Assembly (NCBI RefSeq): GCF_900176035.1
Contig: NZ_FWWT01000022.1
Location: 248,001 to 312,000, forward strand
DNA length: 64,000 bases
Origin: Desulfonispora thiosulfatigenes DSM 11270
GTDB taxonomy: Bacteria; Bacillota; Peptococcia; Peptococcales; Desulfonisporaceae
Direction of reading: 5' to 3'
The notes below the pieces were generated by a model, which saw only the letters and a program-made list of their open reading frames with translations, ran no database searches and was not told the origin of the DNA. The position numbers were made by a program, and so were the translations under genes. Each line of letters starts with the position of its first letter. Position 1 is the first letter of the stretch. This document shows, piece by piece, positions 51,221 through 59,670 of this stretch.

Positions 51221-53773
51221 ATGAATAAGAGTAAGAGAGTTTTTTTAAAGACAATAGCTTTTACTTTAACATGTTTTATGCTCTTAAGTAGCTTTACCCC
51301 GATTTTAACAAGTGCAGCTGAAGCTACTCTAGGTAAAGCACCAATTAGTTTATTACGACAAGTAGATAATAAAAATAATGCTGTAAAAAAAGGTGAAGAA
51401 TTTACTATCGATTATAAGATCCAGCCCCAACCTATTCAAGCTTCTCAAATTATCCCTGAATCGTATTTGCAAGATAAAGAAATTGTGCTGGTTATGGATA
51501 CATCAGGGAGTATGGGTAAAGATGAAAATGATAAAAGCAAGAACAAGATTATATTCAATAATAAATCCGAGTATAAAATTGACGTAATGAAATTAGTTGC
51601 TCAAAACTTTGTTAGTAAATTTAAAGATGATAATCGGGTAAAAATTGCCCTAGTTCCATATTCAAGTAAAGCTAAAGATGTAACCTTTGACAATCAAAAT
51701 TTTGCGGAAATGTCAAATATTAACACTTTGATGGGTGAGATTAATAAATTAGAGTCTGTTGGAGGTACTAATATAGGAGATGGATTACGCAAAGCTTACT
51801 ATAAGTTTGAAAGTTCAGAGAAGAATACACGTAAATATATTATTTTAATGACAGATGGAGAACCTACCTTTTATTCATATACATCATGGTATTTGGACTG
51901 GTTCAAACGTGTATATAAATACTATTTAGGTAAAAATTCTTCGTATTATATTAATTCTCATAACGATTCTTCTAACGGTAAAGAATATGCCCGTAAAGTT
52001 GCACAGGATTTAATAAAAGAAGGACAGCACTCTATTAATTCCTTTATGATTGCATTTAGTAATGATGCAGATGGTACAGAACTTAAAAACATTGCTACTA
52101 GTGCTGGTGGAACTTTTATAAAAGCAGTAGATGGTAATGCCTTAGATGAAGTATATCAACAACTAGCTGATGAAATTAATAGTGATTTACCTATACATGG
52201 TGTAAAGTTTGCTGAAACAATACCTGATAGTTTTAGTATTATTAATGTATCAGAAGGTTTAGAAATAAATGGTCAAGAAGTAACTGGAAATATAGGCAGT
52301 ATATCTTATAAACTAAATGATGATAAAAGCTTTTTTGAAGCTGAACCAATTGAGTTTTCGATTACTTTAAAGGCTAAGACCATAGGCGAATTTCCTTTAA
52401 AAGTTAATTCTTTCACTTATAAAGATTTAGATGGTACAAATGAAATAAAAGCTTTTTCAACCTTAATCATTAATGTATATGAAACTGATCCCCCAGAAAT
52501 TATAGCAGTAATAGAGGATCACCCAACTGAATCGTCTAAGTATAAGTTAACTGTTTCTGTAGATGAAGCAGCAACTATCAAAGTATTAAATGATACAAAA
52601 GAAATTAAGACTTTTACAACTAAAGGAAAAGAGGAATTTTCTCTAGATTTCCTTAAAAATTCAATTACCAAAGACAAAGATTATCTAACCATAAAAGCAA
52701 CGGATAATTCCTCAAATGTAACGACGGAAACAGTTCCACTTATTTATTTATCTTTAGAGAGTAGGGATTATTTTAATCCTAATAAACAAATAAATGAAAG
52801 ACCTGTAAAAATAAATTTACGAACAGAAAACAATTCGACAATTACTTCAATAAGAGCAAATAATAAGGAAATTATCAAAAACCAATATACTGATCAAGGT
52901 AAATATAAAACACCCAATGAAACTATGTTTAAAGATGGGATTAATACTGTGCAAGTAATAGTTACTAATGAGCATGGAAATATGGCAAGTTTAAGCTTTA
53001 ATCCTAGTCTTGATGCAATTGCCCCTAATTTAACAGCAAAATACACTGACGATTATAGTAAGTTACAAGTAAGTGTTAACCCAGAAGAAAAGATTATCTT
53101 TACTAGTGTGGAAGTAGATTTAAACAATGATGGTGTAATAACGGATGGTAGTAAAAACCAAGGAGACCAAGTTGCATTGAATGAGATATTTACTCAACCT
53201 GTTATAGAAGAAAATGATACAACTTTTACCATTGACTTAAAACCTGAATGGCACGGTAAAGAAATCATAGTTAAGGCAAAAGATAGTGCAGGTAATATTG
53301 GTGCTACTAATGCAAAAAATATTAGTACTATCCTAGATCACTGCCTAGTACTTCTTAAAAATAATAAAATTCAAAAATTAGATAAAGATAAGCTAGATAT
53401 TGTTAATAATTTTGAAACAAAAGTGGGTGTTTTATTCAGCTCGAATTTACTTGTACCACAAAAAATGACCTTAATCTTAGATAAAGAGAATAAAGCTAAA
53501 CTTGATTTAAAAGAAGTGACTATTTATAATGTAAGCGGAAATATGATATCTGCTCCTGAAAAAATTCATTTCACTAAAAATGGTAATAAATACGATATTA
53601 ATATACCAAATCGTGAATTTGCACCAGAATATCTTCTTATTTATAACATTACTCCAAACCTTTCAAGTAATGAAGTTGCCGAAAAAGGTGTTTCTATTAT
53701 TAATACTGTAGAGCTAAATGGACAAAGCAGTACTATAAATTTAAACATTAAAAAGCAACCACAAATTAAATAA
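51221..53773 (+). CDS. Secreted von Willebrand factor A-domain protein, candidate pilus-tip adhesin
   Basis: 850 residues with signal peptide (cleavage near SAAEA, about 31-36). The vWA domain (about 86-320) has a complete MIDAS: D93-x-S95-x-S97 in MDTSGSMG, the Thr in GGTNIGDGL and the Asp in LMTDGEP. A beta-rich region follows (about 325-420), then Ig-like segments (TDPPEII, KATDNSSNV). At D633 a DxNxDGxITD loop (DLNNDGVITD) looks like a calcium-binding site. No LPXTG or membrane anchor at the C-terminus (ends KKQPQIK). vWA plus a DxNxDG loop recalls PilY1. Last gene of the pilus operon, followed by a terminator. Confidence 0.82.
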   Translation: MNKSKRVFLKTIAFTLTCFMLLSSFTPILTSAAEATLGKAPISLLRQVDNKNNAVKKGEEFTIDYKIQPQPIQASQIIPESYLQDKEIVLVMDTSGSMGKDENDKSKNKIIFNNKSEYKIDVMKLVAQNFVSKFKDDNRVKIALVPYSSKAKDVTFDNQNFAEMSNINTLMGEINKLESVGGTNIGDGLRKAYYKFESSEKNTRKYIILMTDGEPTFYSYTSWYLDWFKRVYKYYLGKNSSYYINSHNDSSNGKEYARKVAQDLIKEGQHSINSFMIAFSNDADGTELKNIATSAGGTFIKAVDGNALDEVYQQLADEINSDLPIHGVKFAETIPDSFSIINVSEGLEINGQEVTGNIGSISYKLNDDKSFFEAEPIEFSITLKAKTIGEFPLKVNSFTYKDLDGTNEIKAFSTLIINVYETDPPEIIAVIEDHPTESSKYKLTVSVDEAATIKVLNDTKEIKTFTTKGKEEFSLDFLKNSITKDKDYLTIKATDNSSNVTTETVPLIYLSLESRDYFNPNKQINERPVKINLRTENNSTITSIRANNKEIIKNQYTDQGKYKTPNETMFKDGINTVQVIVTNEHGNMASLSFNPSLDAIAPNLTAKYTDDYSKLQVSVNPEEKIIFTSVEVDLNNDGVITDGSKNQGDQVALNEIFTQPVIEENDTTFTIDLKPEWHGKEIIVKAKDSAGNIGATNAKNISTILDHCLVLLKNNKIQKLDKDKLDIVNNFETKVGVLFSSNLLVPQKMTLILDKENKAKLDLKEVTIYNVSGNMISAPEKIHFTKNGNKYDINIPNREFAPEYLLIYNITPNLSSNEVAEKGVSIINTVELNGQSSTINLNIKKQPQIK

Positions 53774-53790
53774 ATTATAACAAAATTTTA

Positions 53791-53836
53791 ATTCTATCTT
53801 ATCTACTTTTTAAGTATTTAAGATAGGATTTTTTTT
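53791..53836 (+). terminator. Terminator of the second pilus operon
   Basis: ATTCTATCTTA pairs with TAAGATAGGAT (one G-U pair), loop of 17, followed by a run of T. It closes the 14 kb unit that began at the riboswitch. Confidence 0.85.
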
Positions 53837-53911
53837 AATTCATTATTTTAAGTATGATAGCTAGTGATTTATACCATACTATTTGTGAGTATAAATTTTG
53901 AGGTGTGACTT

Positions 53912-54901
53912 ATGCTAATAAAAGGTTCAGTAGTTATCGATAAAAAAACCAAAAATTTAGTGAAGAGAATACTTCCAGGTCAAATTGCGATAATTAGTCA
54001 TCGGGATTTAGATGAAATTGCTGCTGAGTCCTTAGTGGAAGCACGAGTAAAAGCTGTTTTAAACACAGATAATTCTTTATCAGAACTTTATACAAATGGG
54101 GGACCAAAAATTCTCTTAGCAGCTGGAATCCCACACATAGATTGTCTTGGTAATAATCTTATATCTCACTTAGCTGAGGGAGATGAAATTACGATTAAAG
54201 GTAATTTGATTTTTATAAATCATGATGTATTTGCTAAGGGAAGATTAATTACTGATAAAAATTTAACTCAAAATATGAAGATTGCACAAGAAAACTCTAA
54301 TGAACAATTATGTAAATTTTTAAATAATACTTTATATTATGCTGTGAAAGAAAAAGATATATTTTTAAGCGAATTAGAATATCCCACGATAAGGACAAAT
54401 ATTAAAGGTAAACAGGTAGTTGTGGTAATCAGAGGAAAAGGGTATAAAAATGATTTATTATCCATGAAAGAATATATCAAGGAAAATCGACCCCTTTTAA
54501 TTGGTGTTGATGGTGGCGCCGATGCTATTTTAGAAATTGGTCTTAAACCAGATTTAATTGTAGGTGATATGGATAGCGTTAGCGATGAGGCACTATGCCT
54601 TAATTGTGAGCGCATAGTACATGCTTATACTAATGGCAGTGCTCCAGGAATACAAAGATTAAAAGCACTAGGCCTAGACTATATTACCTTTGCTGCCCCA
54701 GGAACAAGTGAGGATATAGCGATGCTTTTAGCTTACGAAAAAGGAGCTGAAAAGATTATTGCTATTGGAACACATACAAATATGATAGATTTTATGGAAA
54801 AAGGGCGTAATGGGATGGGGAGTACATTTTTAGTAAGATTAAAGATAGGAAATAAATTAATTGATGCTAAAGGCTTTAGTACAATCTTAAATCCGGTTTA
54901 A
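53912..54901 (+). CDS. steA: SteA-like putative cytokinetic ring protein
   Basis: 329 residues of the SteA family, with a thiamin pyrophosphokinase-like catalytic fold: LIGVDGGADAILEIGLKPDLIVGDMDSVSDEAL (about 195-227) and YITFAAPGTSEDIAMLLAYEKGAEKIIAIG. N-terminal ILPGQIAIISHRDLDEIAAESLVEARVKAVLN is diagnostic. Family members usually carry a C-terminal membrane region that is not evident here; the frame stops at NPV directly before the next ribosome site. In actinobacteria SteA acts with SteB in cell separation; the Firmicute role is less known. Neighbours are envelope genes. Confidence 0.85.
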   Translation: MLIKGSVVIDKKTKNLVKRILPGQIAIISHRDLDEIAAESLVEARVKAVLNTDNSLSELYTNGGPKILLAAGIPHIDCLGNNLISHLAEGDEITIKGNLIFINHDVFAKGRLITDKNLTQNMKIAQENSNEQLCKFLNNTLYYAVKEKDIFLSELEYPTIRTNIKGKQVVVVIRGKGYKNDLLSMKEYIKENRPLLIGVDGGADAILEIGLKPDLIVGDMDSVSDEALCLNCERIVHAYTNGSAPGIQRLKALGLDYITFAAPGTSEDIAMLLAYEKGAEKIIAIGTHTNMIDFMEKGRNGMGSTFLVRLKIGNKLIDAKGFSTILNPV

Positions 54902-54920
54902 AAAAAAGGAAGGGTTATTT

Positions 54921-55598
54921 GTGGAATCTAAAAATATTTCAGCATTAGTTCCAGCATTTAATGAAGAAAAAAACATCAAGGACACTATCTTAGCTTTGAA
55001 AAAAATAGAGGCTATTACAGAAATTATCGTAATTGATGATGGATCTAAAGATAGGACAAAGGAAATCGCGCAAGGTTTAGATATTAAAGTTATTTCTCAA
55101 CCTACTAATTTAGGAAAAGGGGATGCTATTAATACAGGATCAAGATATGTTAATGGAAAGTATGTTGCCCTTGTAGATGCCGATTTAGGAAAAAGCGCAG
55201 AGGATATTAATTTATTAATTACCCCAATAATTAATAATAAGGCCGATATCAGTGTCGCAATATTTCCACCTGCAAAAAGAAAAGGGGGTTTTGGCTTAGT
55301 TAAAAAGCTTGCGACCTTTGGATTAAAGGTTAGAACTAAGCAAGTGTTTAAAGCCCCTTTATCAGGTCAGAGAGTTATGTCTAAGGATACACTATTAGAC
55401 TTAGTTCCTTTTTCACCTAGATTTGGTTTAGAGGTTGAAATGACTATAAAATCAGCAAAAAAGGGATATAAGATTATAGAGGTAGAAACTAATTTATCAC
55501 ATGCTGAAACAGGTCGGGATTTATCAGGGATAATACATAGGGGAAAGCAATTTAAAGATGTATTTATATCTATTTTAATAAAGGGTTGGAAAAAATGA
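54921..55598 (+). CDS. Family 2 glycosyltransferase
   Basis: 225-residue GT-A enzyme of the dolichyl-phosphate-sugar synthase-like type. VPAFNEEKNI near 11-20, VIDDGSKDRT near 38-47, NLGKGDAINTGSRYV near 65 and the metal-binding VDADLGKSAEDI near 89-98 are visible. No membrane anchor. GTG 54921 follows AAGGAAGGG. It overlaps the MraY-like gene by 4 bases, so the two probably act together in making a lipid-linked sugar. Confidence 0.88.
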   Translation: MESKNISALVPAFNEEKNIKDTILALKKIEAITEIIVIDDGSKDRTKEIAQGLDIKVISQPTNLGKGDAINTGSRYVNGKYVALVDADLGKSAEDINLLITPIINNKADISVAIFPPAKRKGGFGLVKKLATFGLKVRTKQVFKAPLSGQRVMSKDTLLDLVPFSPRFGLEVEMTIKSAKKGYKIIEVETNLSHAETGRDLSGIIHRGKQFKDVFISILIKGWKK

Positions 55599-56401
55599 AA
55601 ATATTTCTAATTTATTTGTTAGCTTTTATACTTACTAAAATAAGTTCCGTATTTATTGCAAATATGTTAATTAGATGCGGTGCAGTTCGTGCTAACTTTG
55701 AAGGTAAAGATATTCCAGTAGGAATGGGTTTAACCTTGTTTTTAGGAATAATTCCATCTTATTTATTAATTAATCAGTTTAGCCTAAATAATATGGATAT
55801 AAATTATTTAACTTTATTTATTTTAACAGTCACAGTTTTAGTAGGATTTATTGATGATATTATTGGTGAAACAAAGGTTAAAGGATTAAAAGGTCATTTA
55901 AAACTTTTTTTTACGGAAGGTACCTTAACTACGGGCGCTTTAAAGGCTTTTGTAATTTCTCTTGTTAGTTTATTTTATAGCTTAAAAGTATCCGAAAGCT
56001 TTGTATTATTTATTCTAAACCTTTTCATTTTAATCTTAACTACGAATAGTTTTAATTTGTTAGATTTAAGACCAGGACGAGCTATCAAGGTATATTTACT
56101 TATTGCTGCTATAATTTTAATTAATTACCCCTTAAACCAGCCACTTCTATTGGTATTTCTTTTTGCTTTAATAGCTTATTTTCCTTTAGATTTAAAGCAA
56201 AGAGCTATGCTTGGTGATACTGGTTCAAATTTACTGGGGATTTCGTGTGGAATTAGCCTTATTTTAAACTTTAATTTATCAATAAAGATGGTAATCTTAG
56301 CCTTTTTAATAATATTACACGTTTACACAGAAAAAAAATCTTTAAGCGTTTTAATCGAAAAAAATTCTGTATTACGCTTTCTAGACAATCTTGGAAGATA
56401 A
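55595..56401 (+). CDS. MraY/WecA-like phospho-sugar transferase homologue
   Basis: 268-residue polytopic protein (about nine helices) of the glycosyltransferase 4 family. Key motifs: FIDDIIGE near 90-97 (the DDxxG-type aspartates), TNSFNLLDLRPGRAIK (variant of NAxNLxDGxDGLA) and AMLGDTGSNLLGISCG near 208. The middle motif deviates from MraY (RPGR in place of DGLD), so substrate may differ. ATG 55595 within the end of the glycosyltransferase gene; 17 residues upstream in frame lack a ribosome site. Probably not the main MraY, which usually sits in the dcw cluster. Confidence 0.8.
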   Translation: MKIFLIYLLAFILTKISSVFIANMLIRCGAVRANFEGKDIPVGMGLTLFLGIIPSYLLINQFSLNNMDINYLTLFILTVTVLVGFIDDIIGETKVKGLKGHLKLFFTEGTLTTGALKAFVISLVSLFYSLKVSESFVLFILNLFILILTTNSFNLLDLRPGRAIKVYLLIAAIILINYPLNQPLLLVFLFALIAYFPLDLKQRAMLGDTGSNLLGISCGISLILNFNLSIKMVILAFLIILHVYTEKKSLSVLIEKNSVLRFLDNLGR

Positions 56402-56431
56402 TTAGTATAAACATATTTATATTTAATTGAA

Positions 56432-56447
56432 ACTATTATATAATAGT
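56432..56447. repeat. Perfect 16-bp palindrome upstream of ilvE
   Basis: ACTATTAT followed directly by ATAATAGT, about 50 bases before the ilvE start, in very AT-rich DNA with TATAAT- and TATACT-like elements around it. Could be an operator site. Confidence 0.45.
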
Positions 56448-56494
56448 ATTAAAAATCAATTGTATTATACTATATTGTTATAGGAGGAATAGTA

Positions 56495-57559
56495 ATGCAA
56501 GAACTTAAAATTATAAAAAGCACTACGCTTAAAGATAAACCTGAACAGGTAGGAGATTTTGGCACGATATTCACAGACCATATGTTTGTACTTGATTATG
56601 AAGAGGGTAAAGGATGGCATAATCCTGTAATAGAACCATATCAACCTATGCTTGTAGATCCAGCATCTGCAATATTACATTATGGTCAAGGTATATTTGA
56701 AGGTATGAAAGCTTATAAGACAAATGATGGACTAGTACAACTATTTAGACCTAGAGATAATTTCTTGCGTTTAAATAGATCTGCAGAGAGATTATGTATA
56801 CCTCAGATTGATGTGGATTTTGTCTTAGAGTGTTTAAATAAATTAATCGAATTAGAATCTGAATGGATTCCCACTAAGGAAGGAACTTCTTTATATATAA
56901 GGCCATACATCGTAGCAACGGAGTCTTTCTTAGGGGTTAGACCATCTCATAAATATAAATTATTTATAATTTTATCCCCAGTTGGAGCTTATTATCCAGA
57001 AGGATTAAAGCCAGTTAAAATTTTAGTGGAAGATAAATTTGTAAGAGCAGTAGCTGGAGGTTTAGGAGAAGCTAAAACTATGGCTAATTATGCTGCTAGT
57101 TTATTAGCTGCTCAAGAAGCTAAGAGTAAAGGATTTTCTCAAGTATTATGGTTAGATGGTGTAAACCTTAAATATGTTGAAGAAGTAGGTACAATGAATA
57201 TTTTCTTTAAGATTAATGGGGAAATTATTACGCCTGCTTTAAATGGAAGTATTTTACCAGGGATAACTAGAGATTCAGTAATTAAGGTATTAAAAAGTTG
57301 GGGATTAACTGTAAATGAAAGAAAAATTTCTATAGATGAAGTAGTGGAAGCTTTCGATAATGAATTATTAGAAGAAGCATTTGGTACTGGTACAGCTGCT
57401 GTTATCTCTCCAGTAGGTATCCTTCAATATAAAGATAAAAAAATGGAGCTAAAAGATTTTGAATCTGATAGTATCGCTCATAAATTATATGATTTTATTA
57501 CGAAGTTACAATATGGAAAAGAAAATGATACTTTTGATTGGATTAAAAGTCTATCATAA
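56495..57559 (+). CDS. ilvE: Branched-chain amino acid aminotransferase
   Basis: PLP enzyme interconverting Leu/Ile/Val and their 2-oxo acids. 354 residues of the longer (group II BCAT) form. ILHYGQGIFEGMKAYK near 66-81, RPYIVATESFLGVRPS near 132, the PLP lysine K194 in GEAKTMANYAASL, LWLDGVNLKYVEEVGTMN and the phosphate-binding GTGTAAVISPVG. ATG 56495 follows AGGAGG. Stands alone; may link with the liv transporter at the window start in amino acid use (inference). Confidence 0.95.
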   Translation: MQELKIIKSTTLKDKPEQVGDFGTIFTDHMFVLDYEEGKGWHNPVIEPYQPMLVDPASAILHYGQGIFEGMKAYKTNDGLVQLFRPRDNFLRLNRSAERLCIPQIDVDFVLECLNKLIELESEWIPTKEGTSLYIRPYIVATESFLGVRPSHKYKLFIILSPVGAYYPEGLKPVKILVEDKFVRAVAGGLGEAKTMANYAASLLAAQEAKSKGFSQVLWLDGVNLKYVEEVGTMNIFFKINGEIITPALNGSILPGITRDSVIKVLKSWGLTVNERKISIDEVVEAFDNELLEEAFGTGTAAVISPVGILQYKDKKMELKDFESDSIAHKLYDFITKLQYGKENDTFDWIKSLS

Positions 57560-57570
57560 TATTCGTATTG

Positions 57571-57599
57571 TTGTTTATGTTAGGAAATCTATGTATAAT
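57571..57599 (+). promoter_or_regulatory. Sigma-A-type promoter for the NSS transporter gene
   Basis: TTGTTT, 17-base spacer, TATAAT, 40 bases before the gene start. Confidence 0.65.
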
Positions 57600-57638
57600 T
57601 GATATTGTTGTTTTAAACTTACCTAAGGGGGATCGAAT

Positions 57639-59021
57639 TTGAGCAAGAATATTAATTATACTAAACGTGAAAGTTGGGGCTCTAGTTTTGGTTTTATTAT
57701 GGCTGCTGCAGGCTCAGCTGTAGGACTAGGAAACATATGGAAGTTTCCATACGTTGCTGGAGAAAGTGGAGGAGCAGTATTTTTATTTATCTACTTAATC
57801 TGTGCCCTTTTACTAGGATTTACAGTAATGTTATGTGAACATGCTTTAGGTAGAAATTCTCAGCAAGATGCTGTAGGAACCTTTAAAAAAATAGCACCAG
57901 GTAAAAAATGGTGGTTAGTTGGGGCTATTGGAGTTTTAGCTTCCTTTATAATTCTATCTTTTTATTCTGTGGTTGCTGGGTGGACTTTAGCTTATATTTT
58001 TAAGTCTGTGATTGGCAGTTTAGCTGGACTACAATTAACTGAATATAGTGGTTTTTTTAGTAATTTTATTAGTAATCCGGTAGAGCCAATTATTTGGCAA
58101 AGTATATTTATGATTATCACTGTAATTATTGTTGTAGCAGGTGTTCAATCTGGAATAGAAAAATGGAGTAAAGTCTTAATGCCAGCTCTATTTGCAATTC
58201 TCCTTTTAATCATAGTTAGAAGTTTAACTTTAGAAGGTTCTATGGAAGGTGTTAAATTCTTTTTAAGTCCGGATTTTTCAAAAATAAATAGTACTGTAGT
58301 ATTATCTGCCTTAGGGCAAGCTTTTTTCTCTTTAAGTTTAGGTGTTGGCGCAATGATAACTTATGGTAGTTATTTAAATAAAAGATCTAATATTCCTTCG
58401 GCTGCCTTTATGATAATTGCTTTAGGTATATTAGTTGCTGTTTTAGCAGGACTTGCTATATTTCCAGCAGTTTTTGCAACTGGTATGAGTCCTAGCGGTG
58501 GCCCTGGCCTTATTTTTATGGTTTTACCAGCTGTATTTTCTAAAATGCCTTTTGGACACTTTTTTGAAATAATCTTTTTTATACTTTTAAGCATAGCTGC
58601 TTTAACTTCTGCTATATCACTTTTAGAAGTTTTAGTTGCCTTTATTAAAGATCAATTAAAGTGGACACGAAAAAAGGCTGCAATAATTAGCGGAGTACTT
58701 GCATTTATCTGGGGAATTCCCTCTTCCTTGTCACAAGGGATTTGGAGTGAATTTTTATTTAAACTTCCGGGTCAAAAACCCAAAGTGTTTTTTGATTTAA
58801 TGGACTTTTTTGCTTCAAATATACTTATGCCAATTGGGGGCATTTGTGTATGTATATTTACAGCGTATATTTGGAAAACCAATAATGCTATAACAGAGCT
58901 AAGCAATAATGGCAAATATAGATATTCTTGGTTACCTCTATGGGGCTTTTTAGTTAAATATATCGCGCCAATAGTTATTTTCCTTGTTTTGTTACAGGGC
59001 CTTGGAATTTTAAAATCATAA
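57639..59021 (+). CDS. Sodium-dependent (NSS/SNF family) transporter
   Basis: 460-residue sodium symporter of the neurotransmitter:sodium family, about 11-12 helices. Signature WGSSFGFIMAAAGSAVGLGNIWKFPYVAGESGGAVFLFIYL at residues 9-49 contains the unwound TM1 sodium/substrate region. FFSLSLGVGAMITYGSYLNKRSNI matches TM6-TM7. Prokaryotic members (LeuT, TnaT, MhsT) import amino acids. TTG 57639 follows AAGGGGGA. Located directly after ilvE, but with its own promoter. Confidence 0.92.
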   Translation: MSKNINYTKRESWGSSFGFIMAAAGSAVGLGNIWKFPYVAGESGGAVFLFIYLICALLLGFTVMLCEHALGRNSQQDAVGTFKKIAPGKKWWLVGAIGVLASFIILSFYSVVAGWTLAYIFKSVIGSLAGLQLTEYSGFFSNFISNPVEPIIWQSIFMIITVIIVVAGVQSGIEKWSKVLMPALFAILLLIIVRSLTLEGSMEGVKFFLSPDFSKINSTVVLSALGQAFFSLSLGVGAMITYGSYLNKRSNIPSAAFMIIALGILVAVLAGLAIFPAVFATGMSPSGGPGLIFMVLPAVFSKMPFGHFFEIIFFILLSIAALTSAISLLEVLVAFIKDQLKWTRKKAAIISGVLAFIWGIPSSLSQGIWSEFLFKLPGQKPKVFFDLMDFFASNILMPIGGICVCIFTAYIWKTNNAITELSNNGKYRYSWLPLWGFLVKYIAPIVIFLVLLQGLGILKS

Positions 59022-59027
59022 ACTATA

Positions 59028-59054
59028 ATTTCGCACCTAAGGTGCGATTTTTTT
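59028..59054 (+). terminator. Terminator after the NSS transporter
   Basis: TCGCACC (59031-59037) pairs with GGTGCGA (59041-59047), three-base loop, followed by seven T. Confidence 0.92.
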
Positions 59055-59124
59055 ATTAGTTGGTATTAACTTGGCTATTTCATAATACATATAGAATAAT
59101 ATCAAACTAAAAAGGTAACTAATC

Positions 59125-59457
59125 ATGAATCAATTCTATAAGCCCCTTTCTTTTAATAAGTACAAACTAGGTACAATAAATGAATTCTTAGATTTAAGGG
59201 TTAATAATTATTTTAGATTGTTAAAAATAATAGAAGGAATTTTTGGTAAACCCAATTATGAATTAAAAGTAGATAAAGAAAAAATAGAAGGTTGGTTTTT
59301 AACCAATAAGAAAGAAGAATTAATTATTGAGTTTTCACCTGTAGAAGGAACTATTAAGGTTTATTGTAACGAAAAAAATAAGATCACAGAAAGCTTTCTA
59401 AAATGGTTAGAAAAAAGTAAAATATTTGTAATTAAAGAGGAGCGAAATATTAAGTAA
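59125..59457 (+). CDS. Hypothetical 110-residue protein
   Basis: Not recognised. ATG 59125 follows AAAGGT. The product is basic and soluble-looking, with alternating Lys/Glu, no signal peptide and no membrane helix; a central part LELKVDKEKIEGWFLTNKKEELIIEFSPVEGTIKVYC-like (about 48-82) suggests a small alpha/beta fold. It sits alone between a terminator and a 213-base gap. Codon use is like that of its neighbours, so it is probably a real gene. Confidence 0.6.
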   Translation: MNQFYKPLSFNKYKLGTINEFLDLRVNNYFRLLKIIEGIFGKPNYELKVDKEKIEGWFLTNKKEELIIEFSPVEGTIKVYCNEKNKITESFLKWLEKSKIFVIKEERNIK

Positions 59458-59670
59458 ATTTAAAGCAGCAAAATTAATAAGGGATAAAAGAGTATCATAA
59501 AGGATTAGTAAAGTATGAAAATTGTTTAGATTAGTATAATTTATTAGTAATATAGAAATTGATATAGAAAAATATTGTTTTTTTATTTACAATAGGGTTA
59601 AATGGTAATCAAAGGAGGTTCAATAATAAAAATATTCATAATATTATCATATCTGAAAGGGTGATATTTC

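Noticed and set aside
53912-54901. Thiamine pyrophosphokinase
   Set aside because: Only the central fold resembles it; the N-terminal region and the length are those of SteA-like proteins.
56402-56494. T-box leader for ilvE
   Set aside because: The gap is under 100 bases and has no AGGGTGG-type T-box sequence or terminator.
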